A stretch of 64,000 nt of DNA from assembly GCF_000092065.1 (NCBI RefSeq), contig NC_009357.1, positions 248,001 through 312,000 of the forward strand, in the 5' to 3' direction. Shown one piece after another: positions 55,680 to 64,000 of the stretch. Under the pieces are notes generated by a model. That model ran no database searches. It was given only the letters and a program-made list of their open reading frames with translations, and was not told where the DNA came from. Made by a program: the position numbers and the translations under genes. The number at the start of each line of letters is the position of its first letter. Positions within the stretch are counted from its first letter, which is position 1. The stretch comes from Ostreococcus lucimarinus CCE9901. Its lineage: Eukaryota > Chlorophyta > Mamiellophyceae > Mamiellales > Bathycoccaceae.

Positions 55680-57839
55680 ATGGGACGCGCGCGCGCGGTG
55701 ATGCGGGGACTGGGACGGGCGCGCGCGGTGATGCGGGGCGCGGTGGGCGCGGGAGGAGGCGCGCGGACGGCGACGATCGATGGGACGCGCGCGAACGGGC
55801 GAGGATGGCGCGAGACGGCGGCGAGCGCGAGCGCGAACGCGGTCGCGGGGATGCGGCGGGACGCGAGAGCGCGAGCGGCGAGCGCGTCGACGGCGGCGTC
55901 GGGACGCGAAAGCGGGGACTACGACGCGGGATCGATTCAGGTGTTACAGGGGTTAGAGCCCGTTCGCAAGCGGCCGGGAATGTACATCGGGAGCACGTCT
56001 ACGAAAGGTTTGCACCACTTGGTGTGGGAGGTGTTGGATAACTCCGTGGACGAAGTCCAAGCCGGGCACGCGAGTCACGTCCGAGTGGTCGTGGAAGAAA
56101 ATGGATTCGTCAGCGTCGTGGACGACGGGCGTGGGATTCCCACGGACGTGCACCCGGTCACGGGGAAGAGCTCGTTGGAGACGGTGCTGACGATTTTGCA
56201 CGCCGGTGGTAAGTTTGGCGGCGACAGTAGTGGTTACCACGTATCCGGCGGTCTTCACGGGGTGGGTATTTCCGTCGTGAACGCACTCTCCGAACTCGTC
56301 GAGGTCACGGTTTGGCGTAATGGTAACGAGTACATACAGTCGTTCTCCAGGGGAATCGCTCTCGGACCGATGCAAGAGAAGAAGCAAGACGGCTCCGGGC
56401 AAAAGAAAGGGACGATGATTCGTTTCAAGCCCGACGATCAGATCTTTGACAAAGTGAAGTTTGATCCGACCATCATTCGAACGAGAATGAAGGAATTGGC
56501 CTTCTTGAACAGCGGAACTGAGTTACATTTGCGGACGTTTGACAAGAAGACGAAGGAGTACGAAGACGAAAAGCTCCTCTTCGCAGAGGGATTGAAGGAT
56601 TACGTGTTAGACCTTACATCGGATGCGACGCGTTTGCATGAACCGATCACGTTCAGTGGTACCATGGACGGCGTTCGCGTCGAAGGAGCTCTTTGCTGGA
56701 CTGCAGATTCGTACTCTGACACGCTTTTGGGTTACGCGAATAGTATCCGAACGACCGATGGCGGTACGCACCTCGACGGCTTGAAGTATTCCCTCACGAA
56801 AACGCTCAATGTCGTGAGTCGCAAAGCGAAACTTTTGAAAGACTCCGATCCTAATCTCGGTGGTGATCACATTCGCGAAGGTTTATCCGGTGTCATCGCA
56901 GTTTGGGTGCCCGAGCCTGAATTTGAAGGTCAGACGAAAACACGTTTGGGTAACAGTGAGGTTCGCAGGATCGTTGAAAATATCGCCAACGATGCCGTGG
57001 CCGGTCATATGGAGTTTAATCCGAGTGTTTTGAAGTCTATTTTCGCAAAGGCTCAGTCAGCCTTCAAGGCTGCCGAAGCCGCGAAGCGTGCGCGAGAGAT
57101 GGTTCGCCGAAAGACGGTGCTGACGTCCAACCGCCTACCGGGGAAGCTGTCCGATTGTTCTTCGTCCGACGCTGATCAAACCGAAATCTTCTTAGTCGAA
57201 GGTGACTCAGCTGGTGGAAGCTGTAAGCAAGGTCGGGATCGCGGCTTCCAGGCCGTCTTGCCTCTACGAGGGAAGATTATGAACGTTGAGCGCAAACTTG
57301 ACGCCGCCGCGCTGTACAAGAATACCGAAATCACTAATATGATTTCAGCCCTGGGCTTGGGAGGTATGGGAGAAGATCTGGACACGACCGCTCTTCGGTA
57401 CTCCAAGATCATCATCCTCACCGATGCCGACGTCGACGGTGCGCACATCCGAACGTTGCTGCTTACGTTCTTGTACCGCTATCAGCGAGATTTGTTTGAG
57501 AAAGGATACGTGTACGCCGCCGTCCCACCTCTGTATAAAGTCGTGGTGGGTAAGAAAGAAACGTACTGCTATGATGAAGATGATCTTCAAGAAGTTCTCG
57601 TTTCTTTACCCGAGGGTGGGGCGAAGCACATCCAGCGCTTTAAAGGTCTCGGAGAAATGATGCCAGAGCAACTCTGGTCGACGACTTTAAACCCGAAGAC
57701 TCGCGTTTTGAAGCGTTTAACCGTAGACGACGCGTCCGCGGCAAATCATATGTTTTCTACGCTCATGTCTAAGGATGTCGAGCCGAGAAGAAAACTCATC
57801 ACAGACGAAGGTTCGACGCTAGCGTCGATCGACATATAA
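55680..57839 (+). CDS. GYRB: DNA gyrase subunit B, nuclear-encoded organellar
   Basis: From the ATG at 55680 the product is 719 residues. The N-terminal 90 or so are Arg/Ala-rich organelle targeting sequence with a duplicated GRARAVMRG. The GHKL ATPase has EVLDNSVDE, VVDDGRGIPTDVHP, TVLTILHAGGKF and GLHGVGISVVNALS. The TOPRIM region has IFLVEGDSAGGSCKQ and ILTDADVDGAHIRTLL, and the end PRRKLITDEG is standard. GyrB with GyrA supercoils plastid and often mitochondrial DNA. Several earlier in-frame ATGs make the exact start uncertain. It is of cyanobacterial type by its length. Confidence 0.95.
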   Translation: MGRARAVMRGLGRARAVMRGAVGAGGGARTATIDGTRANGRGWRETAASASANAVAGMRRDARARAASASTAASGRESGDYDAGSIQVLQGLEPVRKRPGMYIGSTSTKGLHHLVWEVLDNSVDEVQAGHASHVRVVVEENGFVSVVDDGRGIPTDVHPVTGKSSLETVLTILHAGGKFGGDSSGYHVSGGLHGVGISVVNALSELVEVTVWRNGNEYIQSFSRGIALGPMQEKKQDGSGQKKGTMIRFKPDDQIFDKVKFDPTIIRTRMKELAFLNSGTELHLRTFDKKTKEYEDEKLLFAEGLKDYVLDLTSDATRLHEPITFSGTMDGVRVEGALCWTADSYSDTLLGYANSIRTTDGGTHLDGLKYSLTKTLNVVSRKAKLLKDSDPNLGGDHIREGLSGVIAVWVPEPEFEGQTKTRLGNSEVRRIVENIANDAVAGHMEFNPSVLKSIFAKAQSAFKAAEAAKRAREMVRRKTVLTSNRLPGKLSDCSSSDADQTEIFLVEGDSAGGSCKQGRDRGFQAVLPLRGKIMNVERKLDAAALYKNTEITNMISALGLGGMGEDLDTTALRYSKIIILTDADVDGAHIRTLLLTFLYRYQRDLFEKGYVYAAVPPLYKVVVGKKETYCYDEDDLQEVLVSLPEGGAKHIQRFKGLGEMMPEQLWSTTLNPKTRVLKRLTVDDASAANHMFSTLMSKDVEPRRKLITDEGSTLASIDI

Positions 57840-57938
57840 TTCACGTAGGCGCTTGCTTGCTCAGTCGTAGTGTACTTTTAGTCTTGAAAGAGAGAGACGA
57901 GCTCGGTGTGATGATGAAAGAAAATTTAGTACTACAAA

Positions 57939-58337
57939 TCATTCGTCGCCACTCAACGTCGCGCCCTCTAGAAGCGCACTCACGTGTCGTGCGATGTTTG
58001 CAGTCTGTCGGAGACGTGACGGTCTTCGAGGCGATGCCTTGTCCGTTACGACGTTTGTAAAGGGATGATGAGACTCCAGTGCTCGCTTTCCCGCATGGAT
58101 CCCCAAAACAGAAGCTTCTAGAGTTTTAATATCCATTCGTAGCGAGTTTAACTCTTCACGGATGGCGTGGAGCGCGTGTGTGAATGCGTCGAGTTCCTTC
58201 GACAGCGTTACCTTGGGCTTCGGCTCGAACTTAGCTCGAATCGTAGCGAGCGCATCCGCACTACGAATCACCTCGTCTTTCGCCGTCTTCCCATCGTCAC
58301 TCGTCGCAGTAGTAGTTTGCGAGGACATCAGAGCCAT
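57939..58337 (-). CDS. Hypothetical small helical protein
   Basis: The product is 132 residues; an ATG at 58328 is an alternative start. Helical segments with heptad-like spacing (LDAFTHALHAIREELNSLRM; IKTLEASVLGIHAGKRALES) suggest a coiled-coil complex subunit. The C-terminus is basic then acidic. No family was recognised. It converges with GyrB and is followed upstream by the SDHAF3 gene on the same strand. Confidence 0.6.
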   Translation of the reverse strand: MALMSSQTTTATSDDGKTAKDEVIRSADALATIRAKFEPKPKVTLSKELDAFTHALHAIREELNSLRMDIKTLEASVLGIHAGKRALESHHPFTNVVTDKASPRRPSRLRQTANIARHVSALLEGATLSGDE

Positions 58338-58480
58338 GACGCGTGATATTGTGACGTTCCATGTGATATAAAAACACTAAACTCTACTAACGTTTGTATT
58401 TCCGAGGCTTCGAGTCGACGTTAACGTGCCAAAGAGTCGCTTCAAACAGCTTCAACACCGACACTAACACCTCACTACCC

Positions 58481-58825
58481 CTACTGGTTAAATTCTGACG
58501 CATCCAGCTCAAGTTTAAGTCGCATCGCCTCGTCTTTTAATCGCTCGAGCTGCTGTCTTTGTTCGGGAGTAAGTTGCTCGATGACGTCTTCCGTCAAGTC
58601 GCCAGAGACAACTTTGCCGGCGTCTCCTCGAAGTGACTCTACATAACTCTGCCAAGACTCCACAAACGTGCGCCATTGCTTTTCTTGTATTTTCTCCGAA
58701 CGAAGATGCGTCCTAAACTCCTCTCGCGCGTAAGTACCGCCGAGTTCCTTCATCGGACCCGGCAAGTTGCGATGCGCTCGCAAGATCGACCGGTACAGTG
58801 AAAAAATTCGCCCCACGCCGCTCAT
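58481..58825 (-). CDS. SDHAF3: SDHAF3 (ACN9), LYR-like assembly factor of succinate dehydrogenase
   Basis: The product is 114 residues. It starts MSGVGRIFSLYRSILRAHRN with the LYR motif at the first helix, followed by LPGPMKELGGTYAREEFRTH, a typical ACN9 phrase, and WRTFVESWQSYVESLRGD. SDHAF3 helps insert Fe-S clusters into SDHB in the mitochondrial matrix. The length is normal. The C-terminal helix QRQQLERLKDEAMRLKLEL is slightly longer than in animals. Confidence 0.88.
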   Translation of the reverse strand: MSGVGRIFSLYRSILRAHRNLPGPMKELGGTYAREEFRTHLRSEKIQEKQWRTFVESWQSYVESLRGDAGKVVSGDLTEDVIEQLTPEQRQQLERLKDEAMRLKLELDASEFNQ

Positions 58826-58952
58826 GATATCCGATAGCTACTATAGGCCGTGTGCTCTGCTCTAAAATTTCCGCCTTCTACGTTCTGTCTTCACCTCTGT
58901 AAACCGCTCGAAACCTTTCGCGTCTCGCTCGCGTACCCTTGCCGCGCGCCGC

Positions 58953-59207
58953 CTACTCCGCCTGAAGCCCCGTGGGTTGATTGAGCACCCCGAGCTGCTC
59001 CTTTTCCAACTCGATCAGCTGTTCTTCCCTGTGCAACTGCACGATGAGTGGCACGATGAGCACTAAGAACGACGTCCCGAACGTCCACGCCGCCTTCCCT
59101 GTGTGCACCGCCAACTTCCTCGTCAAACGCGACGCGTCCGCCCACCCCAATCGCACCGGCTTCGCGCTCTTCGCCTCCTCCGCGCCGTAGTCGGGCGTGA
59201 TCTCCAT
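58953..59207 (-). CDS. TOM22, plant-type (TOM9), mitochondrial import receptor subunit
   Basis: The product is 84 residues from the ATG at 59207 (MEITPDYGAEEAKSAKPVRL). A short acidic/charged N-terminus is followed by the helix AWTFGTSFLVLIVPLIVQLH and the intermembrane part REEQLIELEKEQLGVLNQPT. This is the pattern of plant TOM9, a shortened TOM22 lacking the long acidic cytosolic receptor domain. It anchors and organises the TOM pore in the outer membrane. Identification rests on the helix and the residues following it. Confidence 0.85.
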   Translation of the reverse strand: MEITPDYGAEEAKSAKPVRLGWADASRLTRKLAVHTGKAAWTFGTSFLVLIVPLIVQLHREEQLIELEKEQLGVLNQPTGLQAE

Positions 59208-59632
59208 CAATAGCGTGCGAAAACCTGTGCCGTCTTCTTTTCCCCCTCGTCACGTCTCGTCGAGCGCGTCGTCGAGCGCACGCTTATGCCGTCTTCGCTC
59301 GACGCGCGCGATCGGCGGTTCGCGGTTCGCGCGCGCGCGCCGACGATCGCCCCGCGATTTAGGGTTGTGCGCGTGCGATTTATCAATCTAGTGTGTTCTC
59401 TACATGGGCGATCGAAGACGTTGAATGCGCAATTGCCCCCCGCCTCGTCGCGCGACCGGCTCGAGCGATCGATGGTCGTCATCCTCGCGCGCTAACCGCT
59501 TCGCCCGTCGCGGGCTCGCACGCGGATTGGTCGCGGCGTGACAGCGACGCGCTCGCGTCAGCTTGGTCGACATCGGCACGAGGCGGCGCTCGAGGAGTAA
59601 TCCTTGGCGCATCTCGGTGCCGCGCACTCGCC
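59208..59632. promoter_or_regulatory. Divergent region between TOM22 and the SERBP1-like gene
   Basis: This 425-bp region has mixed CG-rich and AT-containing parts (for example GATTTATCAATC near 59378-59390). No TATA box or repeat array is evident. No gene was recognised. Confidence 0.5.
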
Positions 59633-60783
59633 ATGGCGATGTCGGCGAACCCGTTCATGGCGCTCGACGAAGACGCCCCGCGCGCGCCCGCGCCGAGCGC
59701 GAAAGCGGCGAGCGCGCCCGCGAGTAAGCCGGCGACGAAAGGTGCGCGCGCCGCGCGCGACGCGAGCGCCGGGGTGGGGCGGAGACGATCGCACGGCGGC
59801 GAATGGGAATTTAACCGAGCGTTCACGCGGTCGGGACGACGATGCGCGCGCGCGAACCCGCGGACGCGCGCGACGCGACGGGAAAAGCAATGCGCGGATG
59901 AGGGTAAACCCCAATCGAGGGCTGACGATGACTGACGCTTTGATTTTTTATCTCTCACGCAGTCGCTGCGCCCGCGCGAAGCAACGGTGGCAGCAAAGCT
60001 AAGCCTGCGAAGGCGACTCGTGAATTCGAGGGCGAAGTTATCGGTGCCGAAGGCAGCAAGGGGTTCCACGCCAAGGGCGGACGAGGCGATCATAAAGGTC
60101 ACTCCCGCTCGGCTCGTCGCGGCGGACGCGGCGAAGGCGGCGAAGGCCGCCAACGCTCTCGACGCGACTTTGATCGTCGTGACGCCTCGGGTCGAGGCCA
60201 CGATGGCCACCGTGGCGGTGCCGGTAAGGGCAACTGGGGCAAAGCCGGCGACGAACTCGCCGAGCTCGGCGCCAACACCGTCGATGAAAGCGAAACCGAA
60301 CCTGAGGTCGTGGATAACTCCAGCGAGCTCACGTTCGCGCAAGCCGAAGCGCTCAAGGCCGAAAAGCGAGCGGCCCTGGCCGCTCAATGGAAGAGGCCTG
60401 AAGCTAAGGTACTCGATGGCTCTGCTCTCGAAGGCCTCAAGCTCATGTCTGGCGACGCCGACGACGCCGACTTGGACTTTGGCGGCGTCGGCGTGAAGAG
60501 CAAGCGTGACCGCACGAAGAACACCACTTCCAAGCAAAAGGTTGACGTTGGCTTCCGCATTGCTTCGACGCAACCGGCGGATGACCGTGATGACCGCGAC
60601 GACCGTCGCGGCGGTCGCGGCGGTCGCGGCGGTCGCGACTCTGGCCGTGGCGGTCGCGGTGGCCGCGACTCCGGCCGAGGTGGCCGTGGAGAAAGCTCTC
60701 GCGGTGGCCGTGGCGGTGGTGGACGTGGAGCCAACATCAAAATTGAAGACACCTCCGCCTTCCCGACGCTCGGTGGCAAGTAA
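59633..60783 (+). CDS. SERBP1/HABP4/Stm1-family RGG protein, two exons
   Basis: Exon 1 (59633-59741) encodes MAMSANPFMALDEDAPRAPA to PATK plus one base. The intron 59742-59962 has a GTGCG donor, ACTGACG branch at 59931 and CAG acceptor. Exon 2 (59963-60783) completes 309 residues. The N-terminal NPFMALDED resembles the start of the family. A first RG/GR-rich region (RRGGRGEGGEGRQRSRRD) is followed by the HABP4-type middle ELTFAQAEALKAEKRAAL, WKRPEAKVLDGSALEGLKLM, and a large C-terminal RGG domain, ending IKIEDTSAFPTLGGK. Members bind 80S ribosomes in the dormant state and mRNA. Confidence 0.9.
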
Positions 60784-60943
60784 TCGAGCCACTTGCCCCA
60801 CGCCAAGCACAACGCGCGCAACACGCGCAGGTTGTCAAGTTGGCGCAACGGCGTAGGATCTGAGACGAGCGTATGCAACGGCGCGCGAAGATACTACAGC
60901 GCAATACTCGTGTACACTTCATTTCTAATATTCACGTAGACGC

Positions 60944-60949
60944 TATAAA
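60944..60949 (+). promoter_or_regulatory. TATA-like box upstream of WDR92
   Basis: TATAAA lies 113 bp before the WDR92 start codon in a locally AT-richer region. Function is inferred from sequence and position only. Confidence 0.4.
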
Positions 60950-61061
60950 GTATTTCGCTCGTGACACGCGTCTCGTCCCGCACATACTCCGACGCTTCAC
61001 TTACTAGCGCGCAGTATTGACTAAATCATCAATAGTTGCCTCTCGCGCCGTGTTAAACTCG

Positions 61062-62108
61062 ATGACGTACGAAATACTGGAGTACTCGACCACTTCAGTC
61101 GACTTCACGCCGCACGATAGCCGGTGGATTCCGCACAGCGCGCGCTTTGTTGTCCTCGGAGAAACTGCAAAGTCAACAGGAAGACTAGGTGTCTTCAAGT
61201 TGAGCGATAGCGGCGTCACCTCAGTGTGTGAGACTGAACGAGACAGTGGTCTCAAATGCTGTACATTTGGCAGTCACACGCTTCCAGAGCGATTCATCGC
61301 TACAGGAAGTCTGAGTGGTGAGCTCGAAACGTGGGACCTCGAACATGCGTCGGAACCGCGGTCGAGCTTCAAAGCGCACCGCGGCGCAGTCAACGCTATT
61401 GACGGCATTGGGGGGGGGACACATGGAATTGGTGCGCTAGAAATTGTTACAGGTGGTCGAGATGGGACAGTGAAAGTCTGGGATACGAGGCAAGACAGTG
61501 CAGTGGCAATATTTAAATCAGTCTCCGCATCAACGTGCGAATGTTGGTGCGTCGCATTTGGAAACTCTTTCGACGAGAATGAGCGCTGCGTGTTAGCTGG
61601 TTATGAGAATGGAGACGTGAAGATGTTTGATCTTCGAGTGGGCACCGTGAGATACGAGACGAACATCGCAAATGGGGTATGCAGCGTCGAATTTGATCGA
61701 AAAGATATTACAATGAACAAATTTGTTGCGACATGCCTCGAAAGTCAATTCGTGGTGTTTGATGCGCGAACGCAACACCCGGACGATGGGTTTGCTTCAG
61801 TGACACAGAATTCATCGGTCAAAACGACAATCTGGGGTGTTCGACATCTTCCTCAGGATCGGGAGGTGTTCGCCACGCTGCTCGGTGATGGTTCAGTGGC
61901 GTTGTACAGGTATGAGTACCCGGTGAAGAGACAAAGATTGTGCCCCGCTGGCAAACCTCAAGGAGTAGCAGGAAGTGCAAAACGTATTAGTTCGACGAGT
62001 CTCGCGTCGCAGCCGATCAATAGCTGGGATTGGCACGCAGAAAAGACGGGACTTGCGGTATGTAGTGGGTTTGACCAGCACGTGCGTGTTGTTGTCATGA
62101 CTAATTGA
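61062..62108 (+). CDS. WDR92: WDR92 (Monad, DNAAF10), WD40 protein of R2TP/prefoldin-like complexes
   Basis: From the ATG at 61062 (MTYEILEYSTTSVDFTPHDS) the product is 348 residues, the usual length for WDR92. Conserved phrases include RWIPHSARFVVLGE, CTFGSHTLPERFIATGSLSG, AVNAIDGIGGGTHGIGALEI, VTGGRDGTVKVWDTRQDSAV, ETNIANGVCSVEFDRKDITM and TIWGVRHLPQDREVF, closely following human and Chlamydomonas WDR92. It is a seven-bladed propeller that works with RUVBL-type chaperone complexes, best known in dynein arm assembly of motile cilia. An in-frame TTG upstream at 61017 was rejected as start. Confidence 0.92.
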   Translation: MTYEILEYSTTSVDFTPHDSRWIPHSARFVVLGETAKSTGRLGVFKLSDSGVTSVCETERDSGLKCCTFGSHTLPERFIATGSLSGELETWDLEHASEPRSSFKAHRGAVNAIDGIGGGTHGIGALEIVTGGRDGTVKVWDTRQDSAVAIFKSVSASTCECWCVAFGNSFDENERCVLAGYENGDVKMFDLRVGTVRYETNIANGVCSVEFDRKDITMNKFVATCLESQFVVFDARTQHPDDGFASVTQNSSVKTTIWGVRHLPQDREVFATLLGDGSVALYRYEYPVKRQRLCPAGKPQGVAGSAKRISSTSLASQPINSWDWHAEKTGLAVCSGFDQHVRVVVMTN

Positions 62109-62130
62109 TTTTTATTCACATCCAAAAGAA

Positions 62131-63357
62131 TTAATCTAACGCGTCGGACTCGTCGTTATTCTGCGATGCCATAGCTTTCATCAACTGCGCGAGCATCTCC
62201 TGCATTTCGTTGTTGACGCGATCTCCATTGCGAACGTCTCGCGCCGCTCGTCTGCGGAAATCCGTCTGCTGGTAGAGTGACGCAGCTTCCGTCGACGGCG
62301 GACTGGTGTCCAAGACTTCTTTAAAATCTGAATACGCAATTGCGCGTGGCCCAACAGACGTATCCTGTCCGAATTCTCCGAATTGCGCTTGCTTCCTTTC
62401 TGCTTGAAGGAAATCTCTCACGGGGCCGTATGCCGCTTGTTTGCACAAGTCGCGCAAGTCACTCCCACTAAAGCCCTCCGTCTGTGCTGCGATCTTCCAC
62501 AGCGGGCAGTCTTGACTCGGTGATATGAAACCAGCTTCCAGATTTTCTCCCTTGAGTGTCACAGCCAGCACCTGCGCACGCTGCTCCGTGTTAGGGAGAC
62601 CAACCTCAAACGCTCTCGGAAGACGTCGCAAGATTGCTTCGTCCACATCCCATGGCCTGTTCGTCGCCCCGAGCACCATCACCTGCGCGTTGTCATCCGT
62701 GTTGAACCCATCCCAAAGCGTCATGAATTCGGTCTTCATCGTCGAAGTCGCTTCGTGCTCTCCAGACTTTCTAGTACCTAAGAACGAGTCAATCTCATCA
62801 ATGAAAATGATTGAAGGCTGAAGCTTCCAGGCCAGCGTGAAAACTGCAGATACGAGCTTCTGAGCGTCACCGAACCACTTGCTTTGCAAGGTTGACGACC
62901 GAACATTGATAAAGCAGGCACGCGATTCCTTCGCTAACGCTTTTGCCAACAAAGTTTTCCCTGTGCCCGGAGGCCCATAGAGCAAGACCCCTTTCGCCGG
63001 CTGCAAGAGTTTACCTCGCGCGAAAAGCTCGGGGCGCATGAGAGGCAAAATGACCAATTCATATAATGACTGTTTCGTATCTTCCAACCCACCGATGGAA
63101 TCAAATCGCACGTCAATGTGGTCTGGGTTGGCGACGTCGGCCGCAATCACATCCTCGTACACGTTCGTGTCTAAATTAGGTCGTCCTAAACGGCTCGCCA
63201 GCTCCTTTTTCCTCTCGATTGCCGCCTTACTCGTCTGACGGTTCGGATCTAACCTCTTGAGTCCGAAGTTCAACACGATCATAGACAGCAAGGCGCTACA
63301 ACCGATGAGGAGGAGCTCCTGCAAGACCGAAGGTTGTCCACTCTGAGCGCGACTCAT
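62131..63357 (-). CDS. Msp1/ATAD1, AAA ATPase extracting mislocalised membrane proteins
   Basis: The product is 408 residues. An N-terminal membrane helix ([19 protein letters not shown], about 15-33) precedes the AAA domain: [20 protein letters not shown], Walker A GPPGTGKT (128-135), pore-loop motif [10 protein letters not shown], Walker B IIFIDEID (183-190) and arginine-finger region [10 protein letters not shown]. Msp1/ATAD1 pulls misplaced tail-anchored proteins from the mitochondrial outer membrane or peroxisome. The C-terminus is Asn/Asp/Glu-rich. It converges with WDR92, with 22 bp between stops. Confidence 0.93.
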   Translation of the reverse strand: MSRAQSGQPSVLQELLLIGCSALLSMIVLNFGLKRLDPNRQTSKAAIERKKELASRLGRPNLDTNVYEDVIAADVANPDHIDVRFDSIGGLEDTKQSLYELVILPLMRPELFARGKLLQPAKGVLLYGPPGTGKTLLAKALAKESRACFINVRSSTLQSKWFGDAQKLVSAVFTLAWKLQPSIIFIDEIDSFLGTRKSGEHEATSTMKTEFMTLWDGFNTDDNAQVMVLGATNRPWDVDEAILRRLPRAFEVGLPNTEQRAQVLAVTLKGENLEAGFISPSQDCPLWKIAAQTEGFSGSDLRDLCKQAAYGPVRDFLQAERKQAQFGEFGQDTSVGPRAIAYSDFKEVLDTSPPSTEAASLYQQTDFRRRAARDVRNGDRVNNEMQEMLAQLMKAMASQNNDESDALD

Positions 63358-63571
63358 CGTGCTTTCTTTCGCGCGTGCAAGCGGGTTGAGCTCGACGACA
63401 CTCGCGGCCGTGTGCGCAAAGATATCGTTACGTCCCAGACCGTCGTCTGCGTGCGCAAACTGATTTCACGCGCGCGTCAAAGTGAGGAGACGTATCGGAT
63501 CTCGTCCACTCTCGGGCGGTTTTTCTGTTCTGCTGGGCACAATTCTTGACAACTATACTACTCAAATAATT

Positions 63572-64000
63572 CTATTCCTGGTTCGGGGGCGCTTGTAAGC
63601 TCTTGGCGTTGAACGTAGCTTCGCGTTTGGCTCTCTCGACCCAGTTCATGGCCGCGATCGAGCCCTCTCGCGATTCCAATAATTTCTTGAGTTGGTCGTA
63701 CAGAGGTCTTTCGTCGAACTCTCCGAGAGCCTCGGCGACAATTTTGTTGTTCTCATTCGGCGCTAACGCAAACACTTGCCACTTGTTCGGGTATACTTTT
63801 AACGTACGCACGATCTCTCCTTGAATGCGCTGCTCCTTCAAGTAATACGTCTGCTCAAACTTCCCCACAAACTCTTCTGCCCGTCGCTTCCACGGCCCAA
63901 AGCCGAAGTCGCCAATGATGGCGCCCTTGGTGTTCCATTGCGGGTTAGCGATGATCTTTAGACGGAAATCGTTTTTGTTTTCGATCGCCCGCAAATCATC
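63572..64000 (-). CDS. Unrecognised protein, 5' part beyond right edge
   Basis: The frame is open from base 64000 to a stop at 63572, giving the last 142 residues: RAIENKNDFRLKIIANPQWN, then GAIIGDFGFGPWKRRAEEFV, GEIVRTLKVYPNKWQVFALA, PNENNKIVAEALGEFDERPL and a C-terminal helix with NWVERAKREATFNAKSL. It is compact, with mixed alpha/beta composition and no membrane segment. The wording looks well conserved but I do not recognise it. It lies 214 bp from the Msp1 start on the same strand. Confidence 0.75.
   Translation of the reverse strand, partial: DDLRAIENKNDFRLKIIANPQWNTKGAIIGDFGFGPWKRRAEEFVGKFEQTYYLKEQRIQGEIVRTLKVYPNKWQVFALAPNENNKIVAEALGEFDERPLYDQLKKLLESREGSIAAMNWVERAKREATFNAKSLQAPPNQE

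Noticed and set aside
59479-60810. A 443-codon minus-strand open frame rich in Ala and Thr
   Set aside because: It is the antisense of the SERBP1-like RGG gene. Codon bias of the sense gene explains its openness.
61017-61061. TTG start for WDR92
   Set aside because: The ATG at 61062 gives the usual WDR92 N-terminus and length.

Overview
The window looks like nuclear DNA of a picoeukaryotic green alga, most likely Ostreococcus or a close relative in the Mamiellophyceae. The sequence is GC-rich, genes are packed a few tens to hundreds of bases apart, and most are intronless. The products are clearly eukaryotic and plant-like: CCT5, NSF, PRP19, COPE, RPL7, a plant-type TOM22/TOM9, an EMSY-like ENT-Tudor protein, a plastid fibrillin, a SOUL protein and an organellar GyrB. 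The genus is inferred from these traits, not proven. No tRNA, rRNA, CRISPR array or complete transposon was recognised.

Layout, left to right: a two-exon gene leaving the left edge; a GATC/GGTC repeat tract; a Prx-like/fibrillin fusion (957-2525) facing a DNAAF5-like HEAT protein; a WD40 protein; a small basic protein; four-exon CCT5 (7045-9014); a GNAT protein; an ataxin-10 protein facing away from two-exon NSF; a 44-residue ATP synthase subunit e (14367-14501). Next comes a 1.1-kb segment carrying an EGF-like membrane protein gene. It is flanked by a duplicated 78-bp hairpin element and appears to have split a bidirectional promoter shared by subunit e and an Mpv17 protein. Then follow ArsS radical SAM, a coiled-coil protein, two predicted plastid proteins, HIT, IST1, FAD-GPDH, a Sel1 protein, three-exon RPL7, an EMSY-like protein, a GT2 glycosyltransferase of the kind associated with ArsS, a LamG-like secreted protein, a LSM10-like Sm protein, ABC-F, SOUL, a basic protein, PRP19, a small membrane protein, RecQ, a small protein with an apparent frameshift, COPE, a methyltransferase, a TPT-family translocator, an AlkB-like oxygenase, two predicted membrane proteins, a single-domain response regulator, a type II glycosyltransferase, a TVP38/VTT protein, GyrB, a small helical protein, SDHAF3, TOM22, a SERBP1/HABP4 RGG protein, WDR92, Msp1/ATAD1 and a gene leaving the right edge.

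Genes mostly alternate head-to-head and tail-to-tail. Start codons of divergent pairs can lie 66-84 bp apart, and one convergent pair is separated by 5 bp. The genes do not form one pathway. They group loosely into organelle function (fibrillin, subunit e, Mpv17, GyrB, TPT, SOUL, ABC-F, SDHAF3, TOM22, Msp1, FAD-GPDH), membrane traffic (NSF, COPE, IST1, TVP38), RNA and chromatin (PRP19, LSM10-like, SERBP1-like, RPL7, ENT-Tudor, RecQ) and a possible arsenosugar pair (ArsS plus GT2). Twelve introns could be placed. They share a GTGCG donor (11 of 12) and an ACTGACG-type branch site 19-33 nt before the acceptor.
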